From assembly GCA_001464165.1 (NCBI GenBank), contig LNEX01000549.1, forward strand, positions 1 to 10,190: a DNA stretch of 10,190 bases. The letters run 5' to 3'. The notes under the pieces were generated by a model, which was not told the DNA's origin, made no database searches, and saw nothing but the letters and a program-made list of their open reading frames with translations. The position numbers and the translations under genes were made by a program. Of this stretch, positions 1 to 6,868 are shown in pieces. The DNA comes from a bacterium Ga0077546 (lineage in GTDB: Bacteria; Cyanobacteriota; Vampirovibrionia; Obscuribacterales; Obscuribacteraceae). Numbering within the stretch: the first letter of the stretch is position 1; each line of letters opens with the position of its first letter.

Positions 1-19
1 GACTGCCAATACTAAAAAA

Positions 20-1123
20 ATGGTGGTACCGTCCAATTCGGACTCTCCACCTCAAATGCATTTGCTTGTATCCAGCGGCGGTTCCCGGGCCATCCTAGCA
101 GGTGCTGGGGTTATCCTCGCCTGTGACCACGCTGGTATCAACAACTGGAAATCTGTCGGCGGCATCAGTGGTGGGTCTTTGCCCACAGTCATGATGGCTT
201 CCGGCATGGATGCTAAAACTACGGTGACCACTGCCCTCGATGTCGACTTCTCAAGTCTCCTTCGACGTCGGGGCAGTATGCTGAAAATTCTCTTTGCATA
301 CATGATGCAGAGTCGTTATGAGACCACCCGTCCCCGCTTCGGTGTTCTCAGTTCTGAAAAAGTGGGCGAGTTCATCGAAAAAGTCGTTGGTGAGCAGATG
401 GGTTCACCCTATTGGCCGACCAAGTACTGGACAATGGCCAATGTCGGTGATGACCAGCTGGTCTTCAACTCAACCGGTGTTCACCAGATGCGTAAGAACG
501 GTGGCTACCGCTTGCTCAACACCGAATCAGGTCCCCTCGGAGCTGCTATTCGCGGTAGCTGTGCGGTTCCTGGCATCATCGATGCTGTTCCTATCAACGT
601 TGGTGCTGAAAACTTCTGGTTGCACGATGGTGCGCTTTCGGATGAAGGTCGTACCCCGGTCAGCATTCCTGAAAAGTTCTATGGCGCCCAGCCTCAGAAC
701 ATCATCGTTTGTGACGTCGGTGACGGTGCACACGATGAAAAGTCGCGCCGTCGCGAGAATCGTAAGTTGGCTCTCTGGCGCTGGGTCTGTGGCAAGCTTT
801 GCGTGCCTGGGTTCGAGCCGGAGCCTCTCGACACCGACAAGGGCTACATCCTCATCCTGCCGACGATCACCAACTTCAGCTCCCTGCAGTTCACCCTCAC
901 CCGCGACCAGAAATGGCAAGCGGTGATGTCTGGCTACATGGGTTCTGTTCCGGCGTTGGAAAAGGCTGGTCTGCTCACTGGCGCTGCTCTCGAGCAGGCC
1001 AAGAAAGTTACCGCTGAGTTCAATGCCATCGTCGCTGATTGCGTCAAAAGCAAGTCACCTGTGGGTGTCCTCACCAATCGCACAGAGGCTCTCTTGCAAG
1101 AGAACGGCCTCTGGTCTCGCTGA
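20..1123 (+). CDS. Patatin-like phospholipase / acyl hydrolase
   Basis: Predicted serine acyl hydrolase of the patatin family, which uses a Ser-Asp dyad to release fatty acids from lipids. Seen in the 367-residue product: an N-terminal beta strand and glycine-rich oxyanion loop (SSGGSR, 18-23), the nucleophile elbow G-I-S-G-G at 48-52 with Ser50 as nucleophile, and the DGA motif at 203-205 with Asp203 as partner. The stretch CAVPGIIDAVPIN (181-193) resembles the Ala-Val-Pro loop usual before the DGA. I see no signal peptide or membrane segment, so it is probably cytosolic or peripheral. The start is uncertain: ATG at 20 has no Shine-Dalgarno sequence, an alternative ATG lies at 56, and the frame has no stop up to the left edge, so the gene could begin outside the window. 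It precedes a beta-oxidation operon on the same strand, which fits supply of fatty acids (inference). The natural substrate cannot be told from sequence. Confidence 0.85.
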   Translation: MVVPSNSDSPPQMHLLVSSGGSRAILAGAGVILACDHAGINNWKSVGGISGGSLPTVMMASGMDAKTTVTTALDVDFSSLLRRRGSMLKILFAYMMQSRYETTRPRFGVLSSEKVGEFIEKVVGEQMGSPYWPTKYWTMANVGDDQLVFNSTGVHQMRKNGGYRLLNTESGPLGAAIRGSCAVPGIIDAVPINVGAENFWLHDGALSDEGRTPVSIPEKFYGAQPQNIIVCDVGDGAHDEKSRRRENRKLALWRWVCGKLCVPGFEPEPLDTDKGYILILPTITNFSSLQFTLTRDQKWQAVMSGYMGSVPALEKAGLLTGAALEQAKKVTAEFNAIVADCVKSKSPVGVLTNRTEALLQENGLWSR

Positions 1124-1140
1124 ATTTCTTCAACAAAACA

Positions 1141-1200
1141 CCTGCCGCTTGGCAGGCGAGTCGCCCTCAGGCTTTGGCAAGAAGTTGCTATTCGCCTGGG
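1141..1200 (+). promoter_or_regulatory. Alternative hairpins in leader before the thiolase operon
   Basis: Two stems compete for the same bases. Stem A pairs CCTGCC (1141-1146) with GGCAGG (1151-1156) around the loop GCTT. Stem B pairs CAGGCGA (1153-1159) with TCGCCTG (1192-1198), extendable by a G-U pair at 1160/1191. They share 1153-1156, so only one can form at a time. Neither is followed by a T-run, so this is not a standard terminator or attenuator. It may simply be a 3' hairpin of the upstream gene; a regulatory role is inference. Confidence 0.35.
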
Positions 1201-1213
1201 GGTGCTCGACAAT
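1185..1213 (+). promoter_or_regulatory. Possible sigma70-type promoter for the thiolase operon
   Basis: TTGCTA (1185-1190) and GACAAT (1208-1213) are separated by 17 bases. Each matches the sigma70 consensus at four of six positions. The start site would fall near 1220, giving a leader of about 20 bases that contains the Shine-Dalgarno GGAG at 1229-1232. This is a weak match, and transcription from upstream is equally possible. A transcript starting here would not contain either hairpin at 1141-1198. Confidence 0.25.
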
Positions 1214-1238
1214 AAAGCCATAATCTACGGAGAATCCC

Positions 1239-2471
1239 ATGAAATCCGGATCAAAAGTCTATCTTCTCTCTGGCAGCCGTACCCCAATCGGTTCGTTTGG
1301 CCGCAGCCTGAAAATGGTTACGGTCGACAAGCTGGCCGGTCACGCGATGGTGAACGCCATCCGCCGCGCCAACGTCAACGCCGATGCCATCGACCAAATC
1401 ATTCTTGGCCATGGCTACCAGAGTTCCTACACGCCCAATACGGCGCGTTTCGCGCAGCTTGAGTCGGGGCTGCCTGCATCAATTCCCGCCTACACCGTTC
1501 AGCGCCAGTGCGGCTCTGGTATGCAGGCCGTCAACGACGGCATGCGCCTGATTGCCCTCGGCGATGCCGACCTGGTTCTCGCCGGTGGCGCTGAGTCGAT
1601 GTCCACCATCCCCTACCTCCTGCCTGGTTCGCTGCGCTGGACGGGTTTGATCGCCAAGTACGTCAAGTTCGCCAAGATGGGTCCTCGTCCCACGCCTTTC
1701 GCCCTGGCTGACAATGGCCTGGCGCCCACCAAGCTGCTCAAGGACATGAAGACTGTCTACATGGCCGGCACTGCTCAACGCTTGGCTGATGCCTACAGCG
1801 TCACCCGCGAAGAGGCCGACGAGTACGCCCTACGTTCGCAGACTCTGGCCAACGAGGCCATCAAGAGCGGTCGTTTCGACATCGAAATCGACCCCATCGA
1901 AGTTCCCGGCCGCGGCTTCTTCACCCGCGACGAGCATGCGCGCAAGACCAGCAAGGAAGCCCTTGCCGGATTGAAGCCAGTGCTCGGCACCAAGGTGATC
2001 ACCGCCGGCAACGCCTCTGGCATCAACGACGGTGCTTGCGCCCTCGTCATCGCTTCGGGAGCGAAGACCAAGGAGCTGGGGGCCACGCCTCTGGCAGAGC
2101 TGGTCGACAGCTGCACCGCTGGCGTTGATCCCGAGCAGATGGGTATCGGCCCTGTTGCCGCAATCCAGAAGCTGCTTGAGCGCAACGGCCTCACCCTTGC
2201 TGACATCGACCTGATCGAGCTGAACGAAGCTTTCGCCACCCAGTATCTGGCCTGCGAAAAGCTGCTCGGCCTCGACCGCAGCAAGGTCAACGTCAACGGC
2301 GGCGCCATCGCCCTGGGTCACCCCATCGGCGTTTCCGGTGCTCGCCTGATCCTCACCCTGGCTCATGAGCTCAAGCTTCGCAACAAGAAGCTCGGCATTG
2401 CTGCTCTTTGTATCGGTGGTGGCATGGGTATTGCCACTCTCATTTCCAACCCCGAATTCGAGGGAAAGTAA
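1239..2471 (+). CDS. Thiolase (acetyl-CoA C-acyltransferase)
   Basis: Catalyses thiolytic cleavage of 3-ketoacyl-CoA to acetyl-CoA and a shortened acyl-CoA, the last step of a beta-oxidation turn; short-chain members also run in reverse. The 410-residue product has the complete thiolase signature: nucleophile Cys91 in QRQCGSGMQAV, the NEAF motif at 329-332, His361 in ALGHPIGVSGAR, and the second catalytic cysteine Cys391 in ALCIGGGMG. Length is usual for the family. The ATG at 1239 is backed by GGAG at 1229-1232 with a six-base spacer. The bifunctional partner starts one base after the stop, so the two should be translated from one message. The thiolase-first order matches E. coli fadI-fadJ rather than fadB-fadA, but NEAF and the compact NVNGGAIALGHP region look more like FadA/AtoB, so I give no symbol. 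Codons end mostly in C or G, as often seen in well-expressed genes. Confidence 0.95.
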   Translation: MKSGSKVYLLSGSRTPIGSFGRSLKMVTVDKLAGHAMVNAIRRANVNADAIDQIILGHGYQSSYTPNTARFAQLESGLPASIPAYTVQRQCGSGMQAVNDGMRLIALGDADLVLAGGAESMSTIPYLLPGSLRWTGLIAKYVKFAKMGPRPTPFALADNGLAPTKLLKDMKTVYMAGTAQRLADAYSVTREEADEYALRSQTLANEAIKSGRFDIEIDPIEVPGRGFFTRDEHARKTSKEALAGLKPVLGTKVITAGNASGINDGACALVIASGAKTKELGATPLAELVDSCTAGVDPEQMGIGPVAAIQKLLERNGLTLADIDLIELNEAFATQYLACEKLLGLDRSKVNVNGGAIALGHPIGVSGARLILTLAHELKLRNKKLGIAALCIGGGMGIATLISNPEFEGK

Positions 2472-2472
2472 T

Positions 2473-4599
2473 ATGACTAACAAGATCGTCACTCTCAACA
2501 TGCTGCCGGGGGGCATCGCGCACGTCGTGATCGACACCCCAGACAGCAAACTCAACGTGCTCTCGCAGGCTTTCTTCAGCGAGTTCACTGCTGTCCTCAG
2601 CGACCTGGAAGCCCGCACTGATGTGAAGGGCCTCGTGATTTCGTCCGGCAAGGACGACAACTTCTTCGCTGGCGCCGACGTCAAGGAAATTCGTTTCCTC
2701 CAGTCGCAGCCCTCGAAGCAGATCTATGATGCCACCATGCATGGTCGTGGTGTCTTCAACCGCATCGCTGCTCTGCCCTACCCGACTGTGGCTGCCATCA
2801 ATGGCACCTGCCTGGGTGGTGGTCTCGAGCTGTCCCTCGGCTGCAAGATTCGCATCGCCTCCACCTCTCCCAAGACCTCTCTCGGTCTGCCGGAGACTCA
2901 GCTGGGCTTCCTGCCTGGCTGGGGTGGCAGCATTCGTCTGCCCAAGCTGATCGGCTTGCAGCAGGGCTTCCAGATGATCTCCACGGGCTCCCGTGTCGAT
3001 GGTCTCAAGGCCTGGCGCCTTGGTCTCGTCGATGAAACGGCCGTGCCGACCGATCTGATCAAGCGTGCGGTGGAACTCGCTTCGGGTGCCAAGCCCAAGC
3101 GCTTCCAGAAGCCCTTCAAGCAGCGTATGATCGACGCAGGCATCGAGACCAGCGCCGGCCGCGCCATCTTCGCCAAGATGGCGACCAAGATGGTGCTGGC
3201 TCAGACCAAGGGCAAATACCCGGCTCCGCTGGAAGCTCTCAAGCTCATCCTCAAGACCTGGAACATGCCGCAGGAAAAGGCCTTCGAGATGGAATCGCTG
3301 ATCTTCTCGCGCCTGGCGGTTTCGTCGGTGTCTCGCTCTCTGGTCGGCATTCTCTTCGCCGAAACCGAAAGCAAGCGCATGCCCGAAGGCGTCAAGCCTG
3401 CCATCAGCGTCAAGAGCGTTGGTGTGCTCGGCGCCGGTGTCATGGGTGCAGGCATCGCCCAGGCGGCTGCCTACGCTGGTTACGCAGTCGTGCTCAAGGA
3501 CATCGACCAGGCTGCGCTCGACAAGGGCATGGCCGGTATCAAGGCTCTCTTCGATGGTCTGGTGGCCAAGCGCAAGATGTCGCAGGTGGAAGCCGACATG
3601 AAGTACGGCGCCATCAAGGCCACCGTCAACTACGCCGACATGGCTGACTGCGATCTCGTCATCGAGGCTGTGGTCGAGAAAATGGCGGTGAAGAAGGCGG
3701 TTCTGGCCGAGCTGGAGAAGGTGATCACCAAGCCCTTCGTCTTCGCTTCGAACACCTCTTCGTTGTCGATGGACGAGATGGCCAAGGCTGCTCGCACTCC
3801 CGCCAACGTGGTTGGTCTGCACTTCTTCAACCCGGTGCACAAGATGAAGCTGGTGGAAGTGGTCAAGGCGGAAGACAGCTCGGCTGAAACCGTCGCTCTG
3901 GCCAAGGCCTTCGGCATGCGCCTGGGCAAGACCACGGTCGTCACCAATGATGGCCCGGGCTTCGTCGTCAACCGCGTTCTCTCGCCCTACATGAAGGAAG
4001 CGTTCACGCTTCTGTTGGAAGGCGTCTCCGCTGACGACATCGACAAGGCTGCCACCAAGTTCGGCATGCCCATGGGCCCGATTGCACTGATGGACGAAGT
4101 TGGCCTCGACATCGTCGCCCACGTCATCGACGTCATGCACGCCGCCCTGGGCGATCGTCTGGCGCCGCCGGCAATGATTGCCATGATCAAGAGCACCAAG
4201 CTGCTGGGCAAGAAGGGCGGCAAGGGCCTCTACTTGTACGACCCGAAGACCGGTCGTCGCGCTGGTATCAACCCCGACGTCGCTGCTGCCATCACGGCTG
4301 CGCCCAAGGTCATGACGGTGGGAGCGATCCAGGATCGCCTCTTCCTGCCCATGGTCAACGAAGCGGCGCTGTGCTTGCAGGAAGGCATCATCACCGACCC
4401 GTCGCAGCTCGACCTGGCCATGATCTTCGGAACGGGCTTTGCTCCGTTCCTGGGTGGTGTGCTCGGTTACGCTGATCAGGTAGGCATGCGCACCATTCAT
4501 CAGAAGCTGCAGTACCTCTCGCAGGTGGCTGGTGACAACTACAAGCCCGCTCAGCTCATCGTCGACAAGGCGAAGCGCGGCGAGGCTTTCTACGGCTAA
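2473..4599 (+). CDS. fadJ: Bifunctional enoyl-CoA hydratase / 3-hydroxyacyl-CoA dehydrogenase (FadJ/FadB type)
   Basis: Carries out hydration of 2-enoyl-CoA and NAD-dependent oxidation of 3-hydroxyacyl-CoA in beta-oxidation. The 708-residue product has an N-terminal crotonase domain (about 1-190) with the oxyanion segment FFAGADVKE near 64-72 and the acid pair Glu119 (GGGLE) and Glu141 (GLPETQ). It then has a Rossmann domain with G320-A-G322-V-M-G325, followed by the dehydrogenase core with His450 and Glu462 in HFFNPVHKMKLVE. His450 and Glu119 fall at the same numbers as in E. coli FadB. The C-terminal dehydrogenase repeats extend to the end. I chose ATG 2473, with GAGGGA just upstream and one base after the thiolase stop. 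An in-frame start at 2365 would add 36 residues coded inside the thiolase gene and is not credible. Length is close to E. coli FadJ; the symbol rests on that and on gene order, and FadB-like is the alternative name. Confidence 0.95.
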   Translation: MTNKIVTLNMLPGGIAHVVIDTPDSKLNVLSQAFFSEFTAVLSDLEARTDVKGLVISSGKDDNFFAGADVKEIRFLQSQPSKQIYDATMHGRGVFNRIAALPYPTVAAINGTCLGGGLELSLGCKIRIASTSPKTSLGLPETQLGFLPGWGGSIRLPKLIGLQQGFQMISTGSRVDGLKAWRLGLVDETAVPTDLIKRAVELASGAKPKRFQKPFKQRMIDAGIETSAGRAIFAKMATKMVLAQTKGKYPAPLEALKLILKTWNMPQEKAFEMESLIFSRLAVSSVSRSLVGILFAETESKRMPEGVKPAISVKSVGVLGAGVMGAGIAQAAAYAGYAVVLKDIDQAALDKGMAGIKALFDGLVAKRKMSQVEADMKYGAIKATVNYADMADCDLVIEAVVEKMAVKKAVLAELEKVITKPFVFASNTSSLSMDEMAKAARTPANVVGLHFFNPVHKMKLVEVVKAEDSSAETVALAKAFGMRLGKTTVVTNDGPGFVVNRVLSPYMKEAFTLLLEGVSADDIDKAATKFGMPMGPIALMDEVGLDIVAHVIDVMHAALGDRLAPPAMIAMIKSTKLLGKKGGKGLYLYDPKTGRRAGINPDVAAAITAAPKVMTVGAIQDRLFLPMVNEAALCLQEGIITDPSQLDLAMIFGTGFAPFLGGVLGYADQVGMRTIHQKLQYLSQVAGDNYKPAQLIVDKAKRGEAFYG

Positions 4600-4626
4600 G
4601 TCTCTCGGGACCAGGTCTTTAACTCA

Positions 4627-4669
4627 GTCCATAGCAGGCTACGGAGCAGTCTGTAGCTTTGCTGTGGGC
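4627..4669 (+). other. Long hairpin after the beta-oxidation operon
   Basis: Bases 4627-4642 pair with 4653-4669 in a 16-pair stem with three G-U pairs, one bulged T (4659) and a ten-base loop. It lies 28 bases after the fadJ stop. No T-run follows, so it is not an intrinsic terminator by itself. It could protect the 3' end of the operon message or act with the terminator at 4717. Confidence 0.5.
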
Positions 4670-4716
4670 GGTTAGACACTGGTTCTGGGCTTAGTTTCAA
4701 AAAGCAATTTTTGGAG

Positions 4717-4755
4717 GCGGGGCGAATGGCATTGGCTGTTCGCTCCGCTTTTTTT
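4717..4755 (+). terminator. Intrinsic terminator of the thiolase-fadJ operon
   Basis: GCGGGGCGAA (4717-4726) pairs with TTCGCTCCGC (4739-4748): ten pairs with one G-U and a 12-base loop, followed directly by seven T (4749-4755) and a further T-rich stretch. The minus-strand reading lacks a T-run straight after the stem, so it should act mainly on plus-strand transcripts. The remaining bases up to 4920 are A/T-rich with no gene that I accept. Confidence 0.88.
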
Positions 4756-4920
4756 CTTCTTTTGGTTTTTTGCTAAGGTCCCTTTTTTTGGACTGTTGTT
4801 AAACTATAGAATGTAGTAGAAAAATAAATGTCAGTGGATTCTCAGGCCAAAAGAGCAAAAATATGCCACGAGGAATCAAGCTTTCAGGGCTTAGAGGTAC
4901 TGATCAGGTTATTCTTTGGC

Positions 4921-5256
4921 CTAGTGAAAAACATTTGAACACGGGTAAGCAGCGATGCAGCGATGATTTTTGATCCAGAGGACAAGACGGTATTTATGGT
5001 AGCTCCAGATTTCATCAAATTTCTCGTAGTCTTCGAACTCTGTAACCCGCGGATTTCCCAATTGCTCTTTTAGCTCAACGTCTGAGCGTCCAAGTGGTTT
5101 GAATTGATCGATACTAGCCATTCCGACAATTTCGTCGCTTATACATTCGCAGTTAGAGAACAAATGAGCAATTCCGTCTACATCTTCGCGGTAGCCGGAG
5201 TTCACCACGGCAAAGCCGATGACCACAAATATCAAAGCTAGAATTCGGTCTCTCAT
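4921..5256 (-). CDS. Small predicted exported or membrane-anchored protein, family unknown
   Basis: A 111-residue protein that I do not recognise. Residues 5-19 (ILALIFVVIGFAVVN) form a hydrophobic stretch after MRDR, which suggests an uncleaved anchor or signal peptide. The rest is polar and carries four cysteines in two pairs (Cys36/Cys38 and Cys100/Cys106) that could form disulfides outside the cytoplasm. The C-terminal part runs LKEQLGNPRVTE, then DEIWSY, then RLVLWI. That order (L-G-x-P, then a W-x-Y strand, then a hydrophobic strand) recalls the small alpha-beta fold of SmpA/BamE-like proteins; this is a weak fold guess. The ATG at 5256 has only a GAG upstream, and a -10-like TAGAAT sits six bases before it, so a leaderless message is possible. 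It is divergent from the gene at 5525 and convergent with fadJ, with a terminator between. Confidence 0.6.
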   Translation of the reverse strand: MRDRILALIFVVIGFAVVNSGYREDVDGIAHLFSNCECISDEIVGMASIDQFKPLGRSDVELKEQLGNPRVTEFEDYEKFDEIWSYHKYRLVLWIKNHRCIAAYPCSNVFH

Positions 5257-5262
5257 AGCTCA

Positions 5263-5291
5263 ATTCTAGAACAGTCAGACACCTCGCGGAA
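5263..5291 (-). promoter_or_regulatory. Possible promoter for the minus-strand small gene
   Basis: On the minus strand TTCCGC (5291-5286) and TAGAAT (5268-5263) are 17 bases apart. TAGAAT matches the -10 consensus at five of six positions; the -35 is poor. The predicted start site falls on or next to the ATG at 5256, which would give a leaderless transcript. Confidence 0.25.
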
Positions 5292-5346
5292 GCGTGATTG
5301 CACCAATTAGTCGCTGCTCTCTCTCTGCATCGCTATCACGGACATT

Positions 5347-5378
5347 TTCAACTTGATCGAGTGATCAATTCTTCAACT
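5347..5378. promoter_or_regulatory. Inverted repeat and duplicated heptamer between divergent genes
   Basis: TTGATC-GAGT-GATCAA (5353-5368) is a perfect 6+6 inverted repeat with a four-base centre, typical in size of a dimeric regulator site. The heptamer TTCAACT overlaps its left edge (5347-5353) and recurs at 5372-5378. The sites lie about 97 bases before the minus-strand start and about 150 before the plus-strand start at 5525. Regulator and function are unknown. Confidence 0.35.
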
Positions 5379-5524
5379 GTTCTTCGCCCCGCCTAATCTT
5401 TGCTTGACTTGCCTAGACTGATTAGAAGTTGGCAGTCAAATCAGAAGAAATGAACAAAGAAAACCAGATCAGAGATAAGCATTTGAACGAGTGCAAAATA
5501 AGCAGCAATAACAAAGGAAATGGC

Positions 5525-6868
5525 ATGAACAGATTAAAGAGAGCGGTTAGCGCAGGTTTGCTGGCGACGCTCTTGAGTGTTAACTACACTGCCGTTGCCT
5601 TTGCCGCCTTACCAGAATTAAGCGTACCGTTCGCTAAGAAGGAAGTGATAGAAGTGTCAACTACAGTTAAAGACATACCTCTGGTCGAAAAATTTCTCTT
5701 GGATGGTCGACTAAAAGAAGGCGATGTGGCACTTTCAAACTATTTGAAAGAACACGCCAGCGATGATCAAGCGCGCTTTGGCCTGGGTGTATTGCAGTTT
5801 CTACGGGCGGTGGAGGGCCTGGGCCAGTCGCTCACTCGCTATGGTGTTCGCACCCACAAAAATAGTGGTTTCATTCTGCCATTTTTGCGACTGCCAGCCA
5901 CTACCAATGAGAATTGCCAGAAAATTGATTATCTCCAAGCTCGCAAAATTATCGACACCTTTCAAAAACAGTTGATGCAAGCAGAGGCTACGCTTTCACC
6001 TATTAGCGATGCTGAGGTCAAATTACCACTGCATTTTGGCATGATCAAATTAGACTTGAATGGCACTGGCAGCCGTGCTCCGTCGATTCAGGCGGATGAC
6101 AACCGAAGCTTGTGGAAAGTCTATGCCAAGCTCACTAATAACACTAATATTCCAATAGAAAAAGCAGAACAGTTTTTCATCAAGTTCGATCGCGGAGATG
6201 TGCATTGGCTAAGGGGTTATTGCCATCTGCTGTCGTCTATGTGCGACATTTATTTGGCGCACGACAGTAAAGACTTGTTTGACCGCACCGCTCACTTGTT
6301 TTTCACTAAAGTTGACTCGCCGTACGCATTTTTGAGCAAGGCTAAGCCTATTCGATCAATCGGTGCCGGCGATCTGGAGATTTTTGACTTGATCGCTTTT
6401 GTGCATTTGATCAGGTGTGACGTGATTGAGCCCAAGAGAATGGCATCAGCACTGAACCATCTTCAGGCCGTGATTGATCAGAGTCGTGAGACATGGAAGT
6501 GGATCATGGCAGAAGAAGACGATGATCACGAATGGTTGCCCAATCCACGTCAAACGGGGGTGATTCCTAACGCTCGTGTGACTGAGCAGATGGTAGCTGC
6601 CTGGGCTGGAATTATGAGTGAGAGTGAGAGGATCTTGTCAGGAGAATTGTTGATTCCATTTTGGCGAGGCAGCGAGAGTGATCGGCGTGGTATCAATTTG
6701 CGCAAGGTCTTTTTAGAGCCGCGACAATTTGATCTAGTGCTCTGGGTGCAAGGCTCTGCCGCTGCTCCGTATCTAGAAGAAGGCAAACTTAGCCGTGGTC
6801 AAACCTGGAGAGATCTTCGCGGAGAGTTTGGCAATCATTTTCCTGGTTTTGCTTTGTGGTTCAACTAG
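5525..6868 (+). CDS. Predicted secreted protein of unknown family
   Basis: A 447-residue protein that I cannot assign. The N-terminus is a classical Sec signal peptide: basic MNRLKR, a hydrophobic core, then A-F-A at 25-27 with probable cleavage before Ala28. The mature part looks largely helical, with KFLLDGRLKEGDVALSNYLK (about 57-76) and ARFGLGVLQFLRAVEGLGQS (83-102) reminiscent of TPR-like helix pairs. Other marks are FDRGDVHWLRGYCHLL (221-236) and an acidic patch EEDDDHEWLPNP (330-341) that might bind a metal. I chose ATG 5525 because AAAGGA sits at 5513-5518 with a six-base spacer and the signal peptide then begins at residue 1. The same frame is open from a TTG at 5429 and an ATG at 5450, but those add a polar 25- to 32-residue leader. 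Codons are more A/T-rich than in the beta-oxidation genes. No recognisable terminator follows the stop closely. Confidence 0.8.
   Translation: MNRLKRAVSAGLLATLLSVNYTAVAFAALPELSVPFAKKEVIEVSTTVKDIPLVEKFLLDGRLKEGDVALSNYLKEHASDDQARFGLGVLQFLRAVEGLGQSLTRYGVRTHKNSGFILPFLRLPATTNENCQKIDYLQARKIIDTFQKQLMQAEATLSPISDAEVKLPLHFGMIKLDLNGTGSRAPSIQADDNRSLWKVYAKLTNNTNIPIEKAEQFFIKFDRGDVHWLRGYCHLLSSMCDIYLAHDSKDLFDRTAHLFFTKVDSPYAFLSKAKPIRSIGAGDLEIFDLIAFVHLIRCDVIEPKRMASALNHLQAVIDQSRETWKWIMAEEDDDHEWLPNPRQTGVIPNARVTEQMVAAWAGIMSESERILSGELLIPFWRGSESDRRGINLRKVFLEPRQFDLVLWVQGSAAAPYLEEGKLSRGQTWRDLRGEFGNHFPGFALWFN

Noticed and set aside
318..926. A 202-codon plus-strand frame inside the patatin gene
   Set aside because: Overlaps the motif-bearing patatin frame and its product is Ser/Arg/Val-rich without any domain.
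1202..1462. An 86-codon frame overlapping the thiolase start
   Set aside because: Low-complexity out-of-frame reading of a well-supported gene start.
2365..2472. Upstream in-frame start that would extend FadJ by 36 residues
   Set aside because: The added part is coded inside the thiolase gene in another frame. ATG 2473 has its own Shine-Dalgarno sequence, and catalytic residue numbers from it agree with FadB.
1830..2684. A 284-codon minus-strand frame across the thiolase/fadJ junction, and similar shorter ones
   Set aside because: Shadows of codon bias in the sense genes; no domain, no sensible gene start.
2440..4500. A 686-codon open frame on the minus strand opposite fadJ
   Set aside because: It lies entirely opposite a certain gene, with composition (many His, Asp, Gly, Arg) expected from antisense of C/G-ending codons. 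No recognisable motif is seen.
4863..4973. A 36-codon plus-strand frame (MPRGIKLSGLRG...) overlapping the 3' end of the minus-strand small gene
   Set aside because: The product looks protein-like, but there is no Shine-Dalgarno sequence and it collides with the better-supported opposite gene.
5404..5432. TTGACT at 5404-5409 as a -35 box for the secreted-protein gene
   Set aside because: The hexamer at 17 bases (AGTTGG) is not a -10, and other spacings give no good box.
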